This document shows, in pieces, positions 16,478 through 26,408 of a DNA stretch of 64,000 nt (position 1 is the stretch's first letter; each line of letters starts with the position of its first letter). The notes below the pieces were generated by a model. It was not told the origin of the DNA, did not search any database, and was given only the letters and a program-made list of their open reading frames with translations. The position numbers were made by a program, and so were the translations under genes. Origin of the DNA: Streptomyces sp. CB00455 (lineage in GTDB: Bacteria; Actinomycetota; Actinomycetes; Streptomycetales; Streptomycetaceae); the NCBI RefSeq assembly GCF_001905445.1, contig NZ_LIVQ01000001.1, positions 1,636,335 through 1,700,334 of the forward strand, written 5' to 3'.

Positions 16478-17995
16478 TCAGTCGACGGCGCAGCCGGAGG
16501 TGGCCGCCGGGAGCGGCGCCGGGACCCCCAGGGTCGGGATGCCGAGCATGACCCCGGCGGGCCCGGCCGGGGCGGCGTTGCGCTTCTCCCAGGCGTCGCC
16601 GGCGCGGGTGCGGCGCACGAGTCGGGTCGGGCCCTCGGCGAGCAGGTGGTGCGGGGCCGCGTAGGTGATGTCGACGGTGACCACGTCGCCCGGACGGACC
16701 GCCGTCTGCGGCTTCGTGAAATGGACCAGGCGGTTGTCGGGGGCGCGCCCGGAGAGGCGGTGCGTGGCGCCGTCCTTGCGGCCCTCGCCCTCCGCGACCA
16801 TGACCTCCAGGGTGCGGCCGACCTGCTTCTTGTTCTCCTCCCAGGAGATCTCCTCCTGGAGGGCGACCAGGCGCATGTAGCGGTCCTGCACGACCTCCTT
16901 GGGGATCTGCCCGTCCATGTCGGCCGCCGGGGTGCCGGGGCGCTTGGAGTACTGGAAGGTGAAGGCGTTCGCGAAGCGGGCCTCGCGCACCGTGTGCATC
17001 GTCTGCTGGAAGTCCTCCTCCGTCTCGCCGGGGAAGCCCACGATGATGTCGGTGGAGATCGCGGCGTGCGGGATCGCGGCGCGGACCTTCTCGATGATGC
17101 CGAGGAAGCGCTCCTGGCGGTACGAGCGGCGCATCGCCTTCAGGATCGGGTCGGAGCCGGACTGGAGCGGCATGTGCAGCTGGGGCATCACGTTCGGGGT
17201 CTCGGCCATCGCCGCGATGACGTCGTCCGTGAAGTCGCGCGGGTGGGGGGAGGTGAAGCGCACCCGCTCCAGGCCCTCGATGGACCCGCAAGCCCGCAGC
17301 AGCTTGGAGAACGCCTCGCGGTCGCCCAGGTCGGAGCCGTACGCGTTCACGTTCTGGCCGAGCAGGGTGATCTCGCTGACGCCCTCGGCGACCAGGGCCT
17401 CCACCTCGGCGAGGATGTCGCCGGGGCGGCGGTCCTCCTCCTTGCCGCGCAGCGCCGGGACGATGCAGAAGGTGCAGGTGTTGTTGCAGCCGACGGAGAT
17501 CGAGACCCAGGCGGCGTAGGCGGACTCGCGGCGGGTCGGGAGCGTGGAGGGGAATGCCTCCAGCGACTCGGCGATCTCGACCTGCGCCTCTTCCTGGATG
17601 CGGGCGCGCTCCAGCAGCACAGGGAGCTTGCCGATGTTGTGCGTGCCGAAGACGACGTCGACCCAGGGGGCCCGCTTGACGATCGTGTCGCGGTCCTTCT
17701 GGGCGAGGCAGCCGCCGACGGCGATCTGCATGCCGGGGCGCTTGGTCTTCATCGGGGCGAGCCGGCCGAGGTTGCCGTACAGCTTGTTGTCGGCGTTCTC
17801 GCGGACCGCGCAGGTGTTGAAGACGACCACGTCGGCGTCGCCGTCGGAGCCCTCGGGGGCGCGGGTGTAGCCCGCGCCTTCCAGCAGACCGGAGAGCCGC
17901 TCGGAGTCGTGCACGTTCATCTGGCACCCGTAGGTGCGCACCTCGTAAGTTCCCTTGACGTCCACTGCCGTGCTCCGGTCGCTGCTGCTGGTCAT
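16478..17995 (-). CDS. miaB: tRNA-2-methylthio-N6-dimethylallyladenosine synthase
   Basis: 505 residues. It is a radical-SAM methylthiotransferase acting on i6A37 after MiaA. Three parts are visible: the N-terminal UPF0004 domain with three cluster cysteines (Cys24 in [21 protein letters not shown]), the radical-SAM domain with [14 protein letters not shown] and GQNVNAYG, and a C-terminal TRAM domain ([14 protein letters not shown]...[11 protein letters not shown]). The residues after the TRAM domain are an extra short tail. The start ATG 17995 matches the family start. Divergent from the TAXI gene. Confidence 0.96.
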   Translation of the reverse strand: MTSSSDRSTAVDVKGTYEVRTYGCQMNVHDSERLSGLLEGAGYTRAPEGSDGDADVVVFNTCAVRENADNKLYGNLGRLAPMKTKRPGMQIAVGGCLAQKDRDTIVKRAPWVDVVFGTHNIGKLPVLLERARIQEEAQVEIAESLEAFPSTLPTRRESAYAAWVSISVGCNNTCTFCIVPALRGKEEDRRPGDILAEVEALVAEGVSEITLLGQNVNAYGSDLGDREAFSKLLRACGSIEGLERVRFTSPHPRDFTDDVIAAMAETPNVMPQLHMPLQSGSDPILKAMRRSYRQERFLGIIEKVRAAIPHAAISTDIIVGFPGETEEDFQQTMHTVREARFANAFTFQYSKRPGTPAADMDGQIPKEVVQDRYMRLVALQEEISWEENKKQVGRTLEVMVAEGEGRKDGATHRLSGRAPDNRLVHFTKPQTAVRPGDVVTVDITYAAPHHLLAEGPTRLVRRTRAGDAWEKRNAAPAGPAGVMLGIPTLGVPAPLPAATSGCAVD

Positions 17996-18124
17996 GCACC
18001 AAGGGTAGGCGCTCGCCGGGAGCCCTCCGGTCCCCGGGGACGCGGCCCCCGCTTCCCCGGCGGCGGGATGCGGGCGGCCGGGACCGGGGCGGGCGCGGGC
18101 GGCCGGGGGCGAGGGGACCGCGTC

Positions 18125-18153
18125 GTGACAGGACGGCCGACGGGTGGCAGGAT
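18125..18153 (+). promoter_or_regulatory. Candidate leaderless promoter of the TAXI-type gene
   Basis: GTGACA (18125-18130), a 17-nt spacer and CAGGAT (18148-18153) match a primary-sigma promoter. The -10 box ends six nt before the ATG at 18160, so transcription would begin on or next to the start codon. No ribosome site precedes the ATG, which fits a leaderless mRNA. Confidence 0.5.
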
Positions 18154-18159
18154 CGCGCC

Positions 18160-19155
18160 ATGCCTCTCGTACCGCCCCGGATCAGCAGGCGCCACGCCCT
18201 GCGGGCCCTGGTGGCCGTACTGGCCGTCCTCGGCGTCCTGCTCTGGTGGCTGAGGCCCTTCGGGCAGCCGCAGCTCACGGGCGAGCTCACCTTCAGCACG
18301 GGCGTGCGGACCGGTGTCTACCACCGGTACGGGCAGCTGCTGGAGCAGCAGCTGCGCCGGGACGTGCCCGGGGTCAAGGTCCGGCTGGAGCCCAGCGAGG
18401 GCTCCCAGCAGAACCTGCAGCGGGTGGCCGCCGGCGAAGCGGACTTCACGGTGGCGACGGCCGACGCGGTCGCCAAGTACCGCCAGGACGGCAAGCCCGG
18501 CGCGACCTTCCTGCGGGGGTGCGCGCGGCTCTACGACGACTACGTGCAGCTGGTGGTGCCGGCCGGCTCCCCGGTGCAGTCGGCGCGGGACCTGCGCGGC
18601 AAGCGGGTCGCGGTCGGGCAGGCCGGCTCCGGGGTGCGGCTGATCTCGGAGCGGCTGCTGACGGCTGCCAAGCTGGACCCGGCGCATGACATCACCCCGG
18701 TGTCCATCGGCATCGACACGATGCCCGCCGAGCTGGAGGCGGGGCGCATCGACGCGTTCTTCTGGTCCGGCGGTCTGCCGACGAGCGCGGTGCGCGAGTT
18801 GTCGGAGCGGTTCGAGATCCGGCTCGTCCAGCTCGGGGACCTGGTGGAGTCGCTGCAGGGCAGTGGCAGCCCGGCCCGCTACTACCGGGCGGCGGTCATG
18901 CCGCAGGACGCCTACGCGCGGGCGCGCAACACCACTTCGGTGGCGACCCTGGCCGTGCCGAACCTGCTGGTCACCACGGAGGGAACGGACCCGGGGCTCA
19001 CCGAGCAGTTCACCCGCACCGTCATCCTCAGCCGCGACCGCATCGGGCACGAGGTGCATGCCGCGCAGCTGGTGGACCTGCGGACGGCGATCTACACCGA
19101 CCCCCTCGACCTGCACGAGGGCGCACGGCGCTACTACCGCTCCGTCAAGCCGTAG
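18160..19155 (+). CDS. TAXI-family (TRAP-associated) solute-binding protein, membrane-anchored
   Basis: 331 residues. An uncleaved-looking N-terminal anchor ([19 protein letters not shown], ~residues 13-31) is followed by a type-II periplasmic-binding fold: [98 protein letters not shown] proteins capture small organic anions, such as glutamate in the best-known cases, for TRAP transporters. No TRAP membrane subunits are encoded nearby, so it may work with a distant permease or act as a sensor. Its 3' end overlaps the convergent ROK gene by 11 bp. Confidence 0.85.
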   Translation: MPLVPPRISRRHALRALVAVLAVLGVLLWWLRPFGQPQLTGELTFSTGVRTGVYHRYGQLLEQQLRRDVPGVKVRLEPSEGSQQNLQRVAAGEADFTVATADAVAKYRQDGKPGATFLRGCARLYDDYVQLVVPAGSPVQSARDLRGKRVAVGQAGSGVRLISERLLTAAKLDPAHDITPVSIGIDTMPAELEAGRIDAFFWSGGLPTSAVRELSERFEIRLVQLGDLVESLQGSGSPARYYRAAVMPQDAYARARNTTSVATLAVPNLLVTTEGTDPGLTEQFTRTVILSRDRIGHEVHAAQLVDLRTAIYTDPLDLHEGARRYYRSVKP

Positions 19156-20158
19156 CGGGGGCGTCGGAGGGCAGCAGCATGGTCGCCGCGGCGGCGGCGC
19201 CGATCAGACCCGCGTGCGTACCGAGGGCCGCCGGGACCACCCGCAGGTCCTGCACGAAGGACAGGCTGGCGTAGGCGGCGAGGTGGCGGCGGACCGGGGC
19301 GAACAGCGTGTCGCCGGAGGCGGCGACGCCCCCGCCGATGACCGCGATGTCCGCCTCGACGAGGGTGGCGGTGGCGGCGATGGCCGCGGCCAGGGCGCGT
19401 CCCGCGCGGTCGAAGGCGGCGATGGCGATGGGGTTGGCCGCCTCGGCGGCCGCGGCCACCCCCGCGGCCGAGGCGTCCCCGTCGGCCTCGGCGGGACTCC
19501 AGCCCTGGGCCAGGGCCCAGCGGGCGATGGCGGTGCCGGAGGCGATCGACTCGACGCAGCCGCGGCTTCCGCAGACGCACGGCTCGCCGTCGAAGGCGAC
19601 GCTGATGTGGCCGACGTGGCCCGCGTTGCCCGTGGGGCCGGGGTGGAGCTGGTTGTTCAGGACGAGGCCGCCGCCGACGCCGGTGGAGACGACCATGCAC
19701 AGCGCGTTCGCGTGGCCCCGGGCCGCGCCCAGCCAGTGTTCCGCGGCCGTCATCGCCACCCCGTCGCCGACCAGCACCGTCGGCAGGTCGGCGCCGCGCG
19801 CCGCGAGCTCCGCCGAGATCCTCTCCTGGACCGGGAAGCGCCGCCACGCGCCGATGTTGACCGGGCTGACCGTGCCCCGGGAGGTGTCCACCGGGCCCGC
19901 GCTGCCGATCCCGCAGCGGACCGCCGACCGCCACAGCGGGGAGCCGGACAGCTCCGCGACGACCTCCGTCACCGCGGCCATCACCTCCTCCGCGTCCATG
20001 CCGCGCGGGGTCGGGCGGCGGGTCGTGGCGGTCATCGTCCCGTCGGCGCCCACCAGCGCCCCGGCGATCTTCGTGCCTCCGATGTCGATGGCCACCGTCA
20101 GGCCGGCGGCCGGAGTCCCGGCGCGCGAGGGGGGGAAGGACGTGGTGGGAGTGATCAC
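19145..20158 (-). CDS. ROK family sugar kinase
   Basis: 337 residues from GTG 20158, which follows CTGGAG. ATP- and sugar-binding motifs: IDIGGTKIAGALV (~23-35), GIGSAGPVDTSRGTV, STGVGGGLV, and the structural zinc site CVCGSRGCVES (~170-180). The usual sugar-contacting ExGH is HVGH here. It probably phosphorylates a hexose (glucose, mannose or N-acetylhexosamine). The main glucokinase GlkA of streptomycetes lies elsewhere, so a second role is likely. It is not clearly in an operon; upstream is the long repeat-rich gap. No N-terminal HTH is present, so it is a kinase and not a ROK repressor. Confidence 0.85.
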   Translation of the reverse strand: MITPTTSFPPSRAGTPAAGLTVAIDIGGTKIAGALVGADGTMTATTRRPTPRGMDAEEVMAAVTEVVAELSGSPLWRSAVRCGIGSAGPVDTSRGTVSPVNIGAWRRFPVQERISAELAARGADLPTVLVGDGVAMTAAEHWLGAARGHANALCMVVSTGVGGGLVLNNQLHPGPTGNAGHVGHISVAFDGEPCVCGSRGCVESIASGTAIARWALAQGWSPAEADGDASAAGVAAAAEAANPIAIAAFDRAGRALAAAIAATATLVEADIAVIGGGVAASGDTLFAPVRRHLAAYASLSFVQDLRVVPAALGTHAGLIGAAAAATMLLPSDAPATA

Positions 20159-20375
20159 GGTGGCGGCTCCAGGAAGGGGTCCGGATTCAGTATGCGTCGC
20201 GGGGACAGCCGTGCTCCCGTGGGGTTGCGGCCCCGGCCGCCCGCCGTGCGCCCGCCGGTCCCGAGGAGCTCTTCCGCGACGTGACCCTGGGACGTGGCCC
20301 TGGACGGTGTTCTTGCGGATGCGTCTGGCGACCGCGCCTGCCTCCTGCGTGCCTGCACGGCCCACGTGCACAAGC

Positions 20376-20470
20376 CCGCCCCGGCCCGGGCACCGGTCCC
20401 TTTCCGGACGCCGCCCCGGCCCGGGCACCGGTCCCTTTCCGGACGCCGTCCCTCTCCGGACGCCGACCCC
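20376..20470. repeat. 35-bp tandem repeat (two perfect copies plus degenerate partial copies)
   Basis: Copies at 20376-20410 and 20411-20445 are identical over 35 bp (start CCGCCCCGGCCCGGGCACCG, end TTTCCGGACG). Two shorter derivatives (CCGTCCCTCTCCGGACG, then CCGACCCCTTTCCG) follow to about 20475. It is not in a recognisable gene. Confidence 0.88.
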
Positions 20471-20519
20471 TTTCCGCCAACGGCAGTGAGACGCACAAGT
20501 GGCGGCCGGTTGGGCCCTG

Positions 20520-20549
20520 TTGACTGCTCCCGCAGAAGGGGGCCAGGTT
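20520..20549 (+). promoter_or_regulatory. Candidate primary-sigma promoter for the GH85 gene
   Basis: TTGACT (20520-20525), 18-nt spacer, CAGGTT (20544-20549). The implied start near 20556 would leave a ~270-nt leader before the gene at 20828. Confidence 0.4.
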
Positions 20550-20827
20550 GTCAGTGGTCCGCCCGCCGCGGCCCCCAGGCCTCCGGGACCGTCCCGGTCC
20601 CGAGCGGATCGCCCACGAGTGGGCGGCCCGCGGCCGGAGCACGCCCCGCGCCCCTGTCCGCACGCCGCATCACCGAGATCCCGCGCGTCCCCCGGCCCCG
20701 CTTGAACCGCCGCCGACGACCCGCCCGCCTGTCCGGCCTGCCGGACCCGCCCGACCCGCCCGCCTGTCCGACCAGCCCGACCCGCCCGCCCGTCCGACCC
20801 CGCCGCCCCCTTCCGGAGGAGCCCCGC

Positions 20828-23008
20828 ATGTCCGAGACCGGCCACGGTGTCGACCCTCGTGCCGCAGCCGCCGCCCCCGGGGCGGCCCCGGCGCCCCCGT
20901 GCCCGACCCGGCGCGGGGTGCTGGCCGCCGGGGCCGGGGCGGGGGCCGCCGCCCTGCTGGGCGGACCGGCCGCCGCCCCGGCGGCCTCCGCCACCGAGCC
21001 CGCCGCCCGCCCCGGCCCCCGCCCCGCCGCCGGGCCCGCCGAGGAGGCGCCCCCGCCCGGCCTGGCCCCGTACGCCGCCTACTGGTACCCGGACTCCCTC
21101 CCGAAGGGCGCCCCCGGTCCGGGAATCGTGTGGCGCTCGCTGCGGCACTGGACCCCCGAGAGCGACCCGGACCTCGCCCACAACACCGCGACGGTGCCGC
21201 TCGCACCGCGCTTCACCCCGGTGCCGCCGAACCGGGACGCCCGCACGGGCCAGGCCCGCATCGCCTCCCTCGTCTCCTTCGGTCCCACCGCCGAGAACCC
21301 CTCCCAGGGCTCGCCCACCGCCGACTTCTACGCGCTCACGCACTGGGCGTACATCGACCAGCTGGTCTTCTGGGGCGGCTCCTGCGGCGAGGGTCTCGTC
21401 CTCGCCCCGAACGCCCCCGTCGTCGACGCCGCCCACCGCAACGGGGTGCGCGTCCTCGGCAACGTGTTCCTGCCGCCCGCGGCCTACGGCGGCGATCTCC
21501 AGTGGACCCGCGACCTCGTCCAGCGCGACGCGCGGGGCAGCTTCCCGATCGCCGAGAAGCTGGTGCGGGTGGCGACGGCCCACGGCTTCGACGGCTGGTT
21601 CGTCAACGCGGAGACCGACGGCGGTGACAGTGGACTCGCGACCCGCATGCGGGAGTTCCTGCACGCACTGCGGGCGGCGGGCGAGTGCGCGGGCCTGCGG
21701 ACCACGTGGTACGACGCCATGAACGCCACCGGCCGCGTCGGCTGGCAGGGCGCCCTCAACGCACTGAACCAGGAGTTCTTCGAGGACCGTTCCGGGAAGG
21801 TCGCGGACACGGTGTTCCTGGACTTCCGCTGGACCCCGCAGAAGCTCGCCTCCTCCGGGGCGCTGGCCGAGCGGCTGGGCCGCTCCCGCCACGAGCTGTG
21901 GGCGGCGGTGGACACGGAGTCCGAGGGCTGGGACGCTCCGGTCCGCTGGGACGCGATCGTCCCGCGCGCGGGCGAGCACGTCGTCAGCTACGGCTTCTAC
22001 CGGCCCGAGTGGACGCGCAACCATCTCGCCGACCGCTCCCCCGGCGCCTTCCACCTCGCCGACGACCGCTTCTGGACGGGCGCGTCCCTCGACCCGTCCC
22101 GCCCCGCGCCCGACGACGGCTGGCGGGCCCCCGCGACGGTCGTCGCGGACCGGTCCACGGTCTCCGCACTGCCCTTCGCCTGCTCCTTCAACACCGGCCA
22201 CGGGGAGCGCTGGTACGAGGCGGGCGAGGTCGTCTCCGACCTCCCCTGGAACCACCTCGGGCTCCAGGACCGGCTGCCCGGGCGGCGCTGGGTCGTGGCC
22301 ACCGACGGCGAACGGCCCCGCGTCACCCTGGACTTCGCCCGTGCCTGGCGCGGCGGATCCAGTCTCCTCGTCGGCGGGCGCCTGACCGCTCCGGCCGCGG
22401 TCGGGCTGCACGCGACCCGCCTGCCGCTGACCCCTTCCACCGTCCTGGAGCTGGTGCACGCCACCGAGTCGGGGCCGGTCACCGTGGAAGTGGGCGTCGC
22501 CACGCGCGAGCCCGCGGTCGCGGGCGAGCCGGTCCCGTACACCTGGATCCCGGCGCAGGCACCCGGCTCCGGGCCGGGCTGGCGCACCGCGCGGGTGGGG
22601 CTGTCGGCGCTGGCGGGCCGCACGGCCCACGGGCTGGCCGTACGGATCACCCCGGGCGGGCAGGGGGCGGTGGCGTGGCGGCTCGGCGCCCTGTCGGTAC
22701 GCGACGGGACGGCTCAGCGGCGCCCGGCGCGGCCCGCCGCCCTGACCGTGGACGCCTCGGCCCGGCAGGACGGCGCGGCCTCGGTCCGCCTGTCGTGGCG
22801 CCCGGCGGCCGGGCCGGTCCGCCACCACGAGGTGTCCCGGGTGCTGCCCGGCGGCGCCCGCCGCTTCCTCGGCGGTACCTGCGGCGCCGCCCTCTACCTG
22901 CCCGCCGTCCCCCGGGCCGGCCGGGAGCGCGCGGCGGTCTTCGAGGTCCGGGCCGTGGACGAGCTGTACGCGCTCTCCGCCCCGGCCCGCACCACCCTGG
23001 TCTGGTAG
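20828..23008 (+). CDS. Secreted GH85 endo-beta-N-acetylglucosaminidase
   Basis: 726 residues. A twin-arginine-type signal (CPTRRGVLAAGAGAGAAALL, ~residues 25-44) suggests Tat export. The GH85 barrel follows: YAAYWYPDSLP, VSFGPTAENPSQGSPTADFY, YIDQLVFWGG, RVLGNVFLPP, then FDGWFVNAETD with the catalytic pair Asn260 and Glu262 (substrate-assisted hydrolysis). LDFRWTPQKL follows. The last ~250 residues are beta-sandwich-like, probably carbohydrate binding. Enzymes of this family cut the chitobiose core of N-glycans, releasing the glycan from glycoproteins. ATG 20828 follows GGAGGAG. It appears monocistronic. It is a saprotrophic accessory function and is not universal in streptomycetes. Confidence 0.9.
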   Translation: MSETGHGVDPRAAAAAPGAAPAPPCPTRRGVLAAGAGAGAAALLGGPAAAPAASATEPAARPGPRPAAGPAEEAPPPGLAPYAAYWYPDSLPKGAPGPGIVWRSLRHWTPESDPDLAHNTATVPLAPRFTPVPPNRDARTGQARIASLVSFGPTAENPSQGSPTADFYALTHWAYIDQLVFWGGSCGEGLVLAPNAPVVDAAHRNGVRVLGNVFLPPAAYGGDLQWTRDLVQRDARGSFPIAEKLVRVATAHGFDGWFVNAETDGGDSGLATRMREFLHALRAAGECAGLRTTWYDAMNATGRVGWQGALNALNQEFFEDRSGKVADTVFLDFRWTPQKLASSGALAERLGRSRHELWAAVDTESEGWDAPVRWDAIVPRAGEHVVSYGFYRPEWTRNHLADRSPGAFHLADDRFWTGASLDPSRPAPDDGWRAPATVVADRSTVSALPFACSFNTGHGERWYEAGEVVSDLPWNHLGLQDRLPGRRWVVATDGERPRVTLDFARAWRGGSSLLVGGRLTAPAAVGLHATRLPLTPSTVLELVHATESGPVTVEVGVATREPAVAGEPVPYTWIPAQAPGSGPGWRTARVGLSALAGRTAHGLAVRITPGGQGAVAWRLGALSVRDGTAQRRPARPAALTVDASARQDGAASVRLSWRPAAGPVRHHEVSRVLPGGARRFLGGTCGAALYLPAVPRAGRERAAVFEVRAVDELYALSAPARTTLVW

Positions 23009-23092
23009 CCGACGGCCGTCAGCCGGGGCAACCGGGAGCCGCGGGGGCAGGGGGCGGGGCCGGGGCGGTGGTCGTGGCCGTGGCCGTGGCGG

Positions 23093-24511
23093 TCAGGAGG
23101 CGTGGGGATCGGTGCGCGGCACGGCCACCGTCACGCGCAGCCCGTGCGGCGGGTTCGTCGCGTAGGAGAGGGTCCCGCCGCCGGCGGCGAGCAGGGCGCG
23201 GGAGATCGACAGGCCGAGCCCGGAGCCCTTGACGTTCTGGTGCCGGCCGCTGCGCCAGAACCGGTCGCCGACGCGGAGCAGCTCGTCCTCGGTGAGGCCG
23301 GGACCGCGGTCGGCGACGACCACGTGGACGGTGCGCCCGGCGGCCGGGACCGCGACCTCGACCTCGACCTCTTCTCCGGGCGGGGTGAACTTGAGCGCGT
23401 TGTCGATGACGGCGTCGAGCGCGCTGGAGAGGGCGATGGGGTCGGCCCAGCCGGTGACGGCGCAGCGGCCGGTCCCCTTGAGCCGTACGCCCTTCTCCTC
23501 CGCGTAGGGCCGCCAGGCGGCGACCCGTTCGGCGGCCAGCGCCCCGACGTCGGTGAGGCTGATCTCGGCCGAGGCGTGCTCGGCCAGGGCCAGGTCCAGC
23601 AGGTCGTCCAGGACCTGCGTCAGGCGTTTGCCCTCGGCGCGCACGGAGGCGATCTCCTCATTGCCCTCGGGCAGTTCGAGGGCGAGCAGCTCGATCCGCA
23701 GGAGCAGCGCGGCGAGGGGGTTGCGCAGCTGGTGGGAGGCGTCGGCGACGAAGGCGCGCTGTTGCTCCAGTACCTCTTCGACGTTGTCGGCCATCTCGTT
23801 GAACGAGCGGGCGAGGCGTTGCAGCTCCGGGGGGCCTCCGGCGGCGGCCACGCGCGAGTTCATCCGGCCGGTGGCGATGCCGTGGGCCGCCGCGTCCAGG
23901 GTCCGCACGGGCCGCAGGACCCAGCCGGTGAGGCGCAGCGCGGCGCCGAAGGCGACCAGCATGGCGGCGGCGAGGCCGGCCGCGATGAGGAGCCAGCCCT
24001 TCAGGATCCGGCCGCGCATCAGGTCGGTGGGCGATTCGGTGGCGACGACGGCGACCACGTCTCCGTCGAGGACGACCGGGGAGACGACGAGGAGCTTGCC
24101 GTGGGTCTGCCAGGGCCAGACCTGGGCGGGGTCGTGGCTGCGCCGCCCGGCCAGCGCCTCCTCGAAGGCGCGGCGGCCCTCGCCGGACTCGGGGAGCTGC
24201 CACCAGCCCGGGGACTGGGCCATCGCCTTGTCGTCGCGGTAGAAGATGCCGGCGCGGATGCCGTACAGCTCCTGGTAGCGGGCCAGTTCGAGGCGGAGGG
24301 TGGCCTGGCGTTCGTCGGTGCCGGTGGATCCGGAGCCCTCCGCGTCGACGACGAACTGGGCGAGGGCGGCGAAGCGGGCGCTGTCGTCGATGCGGTCGAC
24401 GACCACCCGCTGCTGCTGCCCGGCGGCCAGGCTCGCGGCGAGCGGGAAGCCGAGGGCGAGGAGCGTGCCCGCCATGAGGATGACGAGCAGGGGGAGCAGC
24501 CGGGCGCGCAC
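23093..24511 (-). CDS. Two-component sensor histidine kinase (HAMP, HisKA, HATPase)
   Basis: 472 residues from GTG 24511. TM1 is at ~5-30, a ~130-residue extracellular sensor domain follows, then TM2 (GWLLIAAGLAAAMLVAFGAAL), HAMP, HisKA with ASHQLRNPLAALLLRIE (phospho-His around 260) and HATPase with VIDNALKFTPPG (N box), DRGPGL and GSGLGLSISRALLAAGGG. It lies 12 nt after its response regulator on the same strand, so the pair is one transcript with the regulator first. From the position beside gluABCD it corresponds to the SCO5784/SCO5785 pair as I recall it. The stimulus is unknown. Confidence 0.93.
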   Translation of the reverse strand: MRARLLPLLVILMAGTLLALGFPLAASLAAGQQQRVVVDRIDDSARFAALAQFVVDAEGSGSTGTDERQATLRLELARYQELYGIRAGIFYRDDKAMAQSPGWWQLPESGEGRRAFEEALAGRRSHDPAQVWPWQTHGKLLVVSPVVLDGDVVAVVATESPTDLMRGRILKGWLLIAAGLAAAMLVAFGAALRLTGWVLRPVRTLDAAAHGIATGRMNSRVAAAGGPPELQRLARSFNEMADNVEEVLEQQRAFVADASHQLRNPLAALLLRIELLALELPEGNEEIASVRAEGKRLTQVLDDLLDLALAEHASAEISLTDVGALAAERVAAWRPYAEEKGVRLKGTGRCAVTGWADPIALSSALDAVIDNALKFTPPGEEVEVEVAVPAAGRTVHVVVADRGPGLTEDELLRVGDRFWRSGRHQNVKGSGLGLSISRALLAAGGGTLSYATNPPHGLRVTVAVPRTDPHAS

Positions 24512-24523
24512 GGGCGGGTCCCG

Positions 24524-25228
24524 CTAGGGGGCGGCCGGGGTGACGAGCCGGTAGCCCACCCCGCGGACGGTCTCGATGAGGGCGGGCATGCGCAGCTTGG
24601 AGCGCAGGGACGCGACGTGGACCTCCAGGGTGCGCCCGGTCCCCTCCCAGCTGGTGCGCCAGACCTCGCTGATGATCTGCTCGCGCCGGAAGACGACGCC
24701 GGGCCGCTGGGCGAGCAGGGCCAGCAGGTCGAACTCCTTGCGGGTGAGCGGTACGTCGGCGCCGTCCACGCTGACCCGGCGGGTGGGCAGCTCGATGCTG
24801 ACCGGGCCGAGCCGGACGAGGGCGGGCGTGCCCGTCCCGGTGGCGGCGGCCTCTTCGGAAGCGCCGGTGCGCCGGGCGACGGCGTGGATGCGGGCGAGGA
24901 GTTCGCCGGTGTCGTAGGGCTTGACGACGTAGTCGTCGGCGCCCATGTTCAGGCCGTGGATGCGCGAGCGGACGTCGGCCCGCGCGGTGACCATGATGAC
25001 GGGCGTGGCGGTGCGCTTGCGGATCTTGCCGCACACCTCGTAGCCGTCCTGGTCGGGCAGGCCGAGGTCGAGCAGGATCACACCGTAGGGAGGTGCTCCG
25101 GCGGGCAGCAGTGCCTGCAGCGCCTCCTCGCCGTTGCGGGCGTGGGTGACCCGGAAGCCGTGCCGGGCGAGGATCGCGGACAGGGCGGCGGCGACGTGGT
25201 CGTCGTCCTCGACGAGCAGCAGTCTCAT
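24524..25228 (-). CDS. OmpR/PhoB-family response regulator
   Basis: 234 residues. The receiver domain has Asp54 as phospho-acceptor ([13 protein letters not shown]), acidic Glu7/Asp8-Asp9-Asp10 at the N-terminus, and Lys103 in VVKPYD. The C-terminal winged helix contains [17 protein letters not shown] and [12 protein letters not shown] with the VRGVGYRL end motif. It is paired with the kinase immediately downstream. ATG 25228 follows AGGGGGACGAC. It transcribes away from gluA, so the 277-nt gap could host regulatory sites for both, although none is recognisable. Confidence 0.94.
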   Translation of the reverse strand: MRLLLVEDDDHVAAALSAILARHGFRVTHARNGEEALQALLPAGAPPYGVILLDLGLPDQDGYEVCGKIRKRTATPVIMVTARADVRSRIHGLNMGADDYVVKPYDTGELLARIHAVARRTGASEEAAATGTGTPALVRLGPVSIELPTRRVSVDGADVPLTRKEFDLLALLAQRPGVVFRREQIISEVWRTSWEGTGRTLEVHVASLRSKLRMPALIETVRGVGYRLVTPAAP

Positions 25229-25505
25229 GTCGTCCCCCTCTCCTTCCCTCGGTCTTCGGATTCCGTACGTTGCGGGGCCACCCAGCATCCACGCCGATGA
25301 GGACGCCCACGTCAAGGGGGTTCCGGTCCGGCGCGCCTTCCGTTACGCACCCGGTACGACCACGGCGCCGGGGCGGCGAGCCCGCGCACGGAGCGTATCC
25401 GGGAGAGTCCGGATCGTTATCCTCAATTCTCGCTCAGATGTGATGACGATGTGCACGCTTCGTCACTACTGTCCTCCCAACCGAGGAGGACGGAGCAAGA
25501 AGCCG

Positions 25506-26291
25506 ATGAGCGGAGTATCAGTGACCAAGGACGTGCAGGACGCGGCCGGTGCCGCGGACGACCTGGTCGTACTGAGCAACGTCAACAAGCACTTCGGCGC
25601 GCTGCACGTGCTTCAGGACATCGATCTGAGCATTGCCCGCGGTGAGGTCGTCGTGGTGATCGGCCCTTCGGGATCGGGCAAGTCCACGCTGTGCCGGACC
25701 ATCAACCGCCTGGAGACGATCGACTCGGGCACCATCACGCTCGACGGGAAGCCGCTGCCGGCGGAGGGCAGGGAACTGGCCCGGCTGCGCGCCGACGTGG
25801 GCATGGTGTTCCAGTCGTTCAACCTCTTCGCGCACAAGACGGTGCTCCAGAACGTCATGCTGGGCCAGCTCAAGGTCCGCAAGGCGGACCAGGCCGAGGC
25901 GCACGCGAAGGCGCTGGCGCTGCTGGAGCGCGTCGGGGTGGCCTCGCAGGCCGACAAGTTCCCGGCGCAGCTCTCCGGCGGCCAGCAGCAGCGTGTGGCG
26001 ATCGCCCGCGCGCTGGCGATGGACCCGAAGGTGATGCTGTTCGACGAGCCGACCTCGGCGCTCGACCCGGAGATGATCAACGAGGTGCTGGAGGTCATGC
26101 AGCAGCTCGCCCGGGAAGGGATGACGATGGTGGTCGTCACGCACGAGATGGGCTTCGCCCGCTCCGCGGCCAACCGTGTCGTCTTCATGGCCGACGGAAA
26201 GATCGTCGAAGAGGCCGCGCCCGAGCAGTTCTTCAGCAACCCGCGCAGCGACCGGGCCAAGGACTTCCTCTCGAAGATCCTGCACCACTGA
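25506..26291 (+). CDS. gluA: Glutamate ABC transporter, ATP-binding protein GluA
   Basis: 261 residues. Walker [10 protein letters not shown] (~residues 54-62), Q-loop FQSFNLF, signature [15 protein letters not shown], Walker [15 protein letters not shown] and the H-loop THEMGF are all present. It powers the GluBCD importer. The start is uncertain: ATG 25506 lies 15 nt after AGGAGG, while an in-frame GTG ten bases further (in TCAGTGACC) is preceded by GGAG with better spacing; either would give the same domain. The four genes run in the same direction over 3.4 kb and end at a strong hairpin, so they form one operon. Confidence 0.94.
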   Translation: MSGVSVTKDVQDAAGAADDLVVLSNVNKHFGALHVLQDIDLSIARGEVVVVIGPSGSGKSTLCRTINRLETIDSGTITLDGKPLPAEGRELARLRADVGMVFQSFNLFAHKTVLQNVMLGQLKVRKADQAEAHAKALALLERVGVASQADKFPAQLSGGQQQRVAIARALAMDPKVMLFDEPTSALDPEMINEVLEVMQQLAREGMTMVVVTHEMGFARSAANRVVFMADGKIVEEAAPEQFFSNPRSDRAKDFLSKILHH

Positions 26292-26408
26292 CCACCGGGT
26301 CTGGTAGTCATCCGGTGACGGACCACCGCCGGAGGGCTCCTGCCACCCCGCAAGCGCCCGTACGCGACGCTCCGCGTCCAACATCGTCTCATCCGAGGGA
26401 AGTTCACC

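Larger units (their letters stand above)
20159..20827. other. 669-nt gene-free region between ROK kinase and GH85 gene
   Basis: I see no convincing coding sequence here on either strand. All open frames are antisense or low-complexity. The first third carries the 35-bp tandem repeats, the middle carries a promoter-like motif, and the last third is a C-rich stretch of CCCGCC-like units leading to the GGAGGAG ribosome site of the GH85 gene. Confidence 0.6.

Noticed and set aside
20294..20827. Extension of the GH85 frame upstream to 20294
   Set aside because: Pro/Arg low complexity translated from repeats; the ribosome site and signal peptide place the start at 20828.
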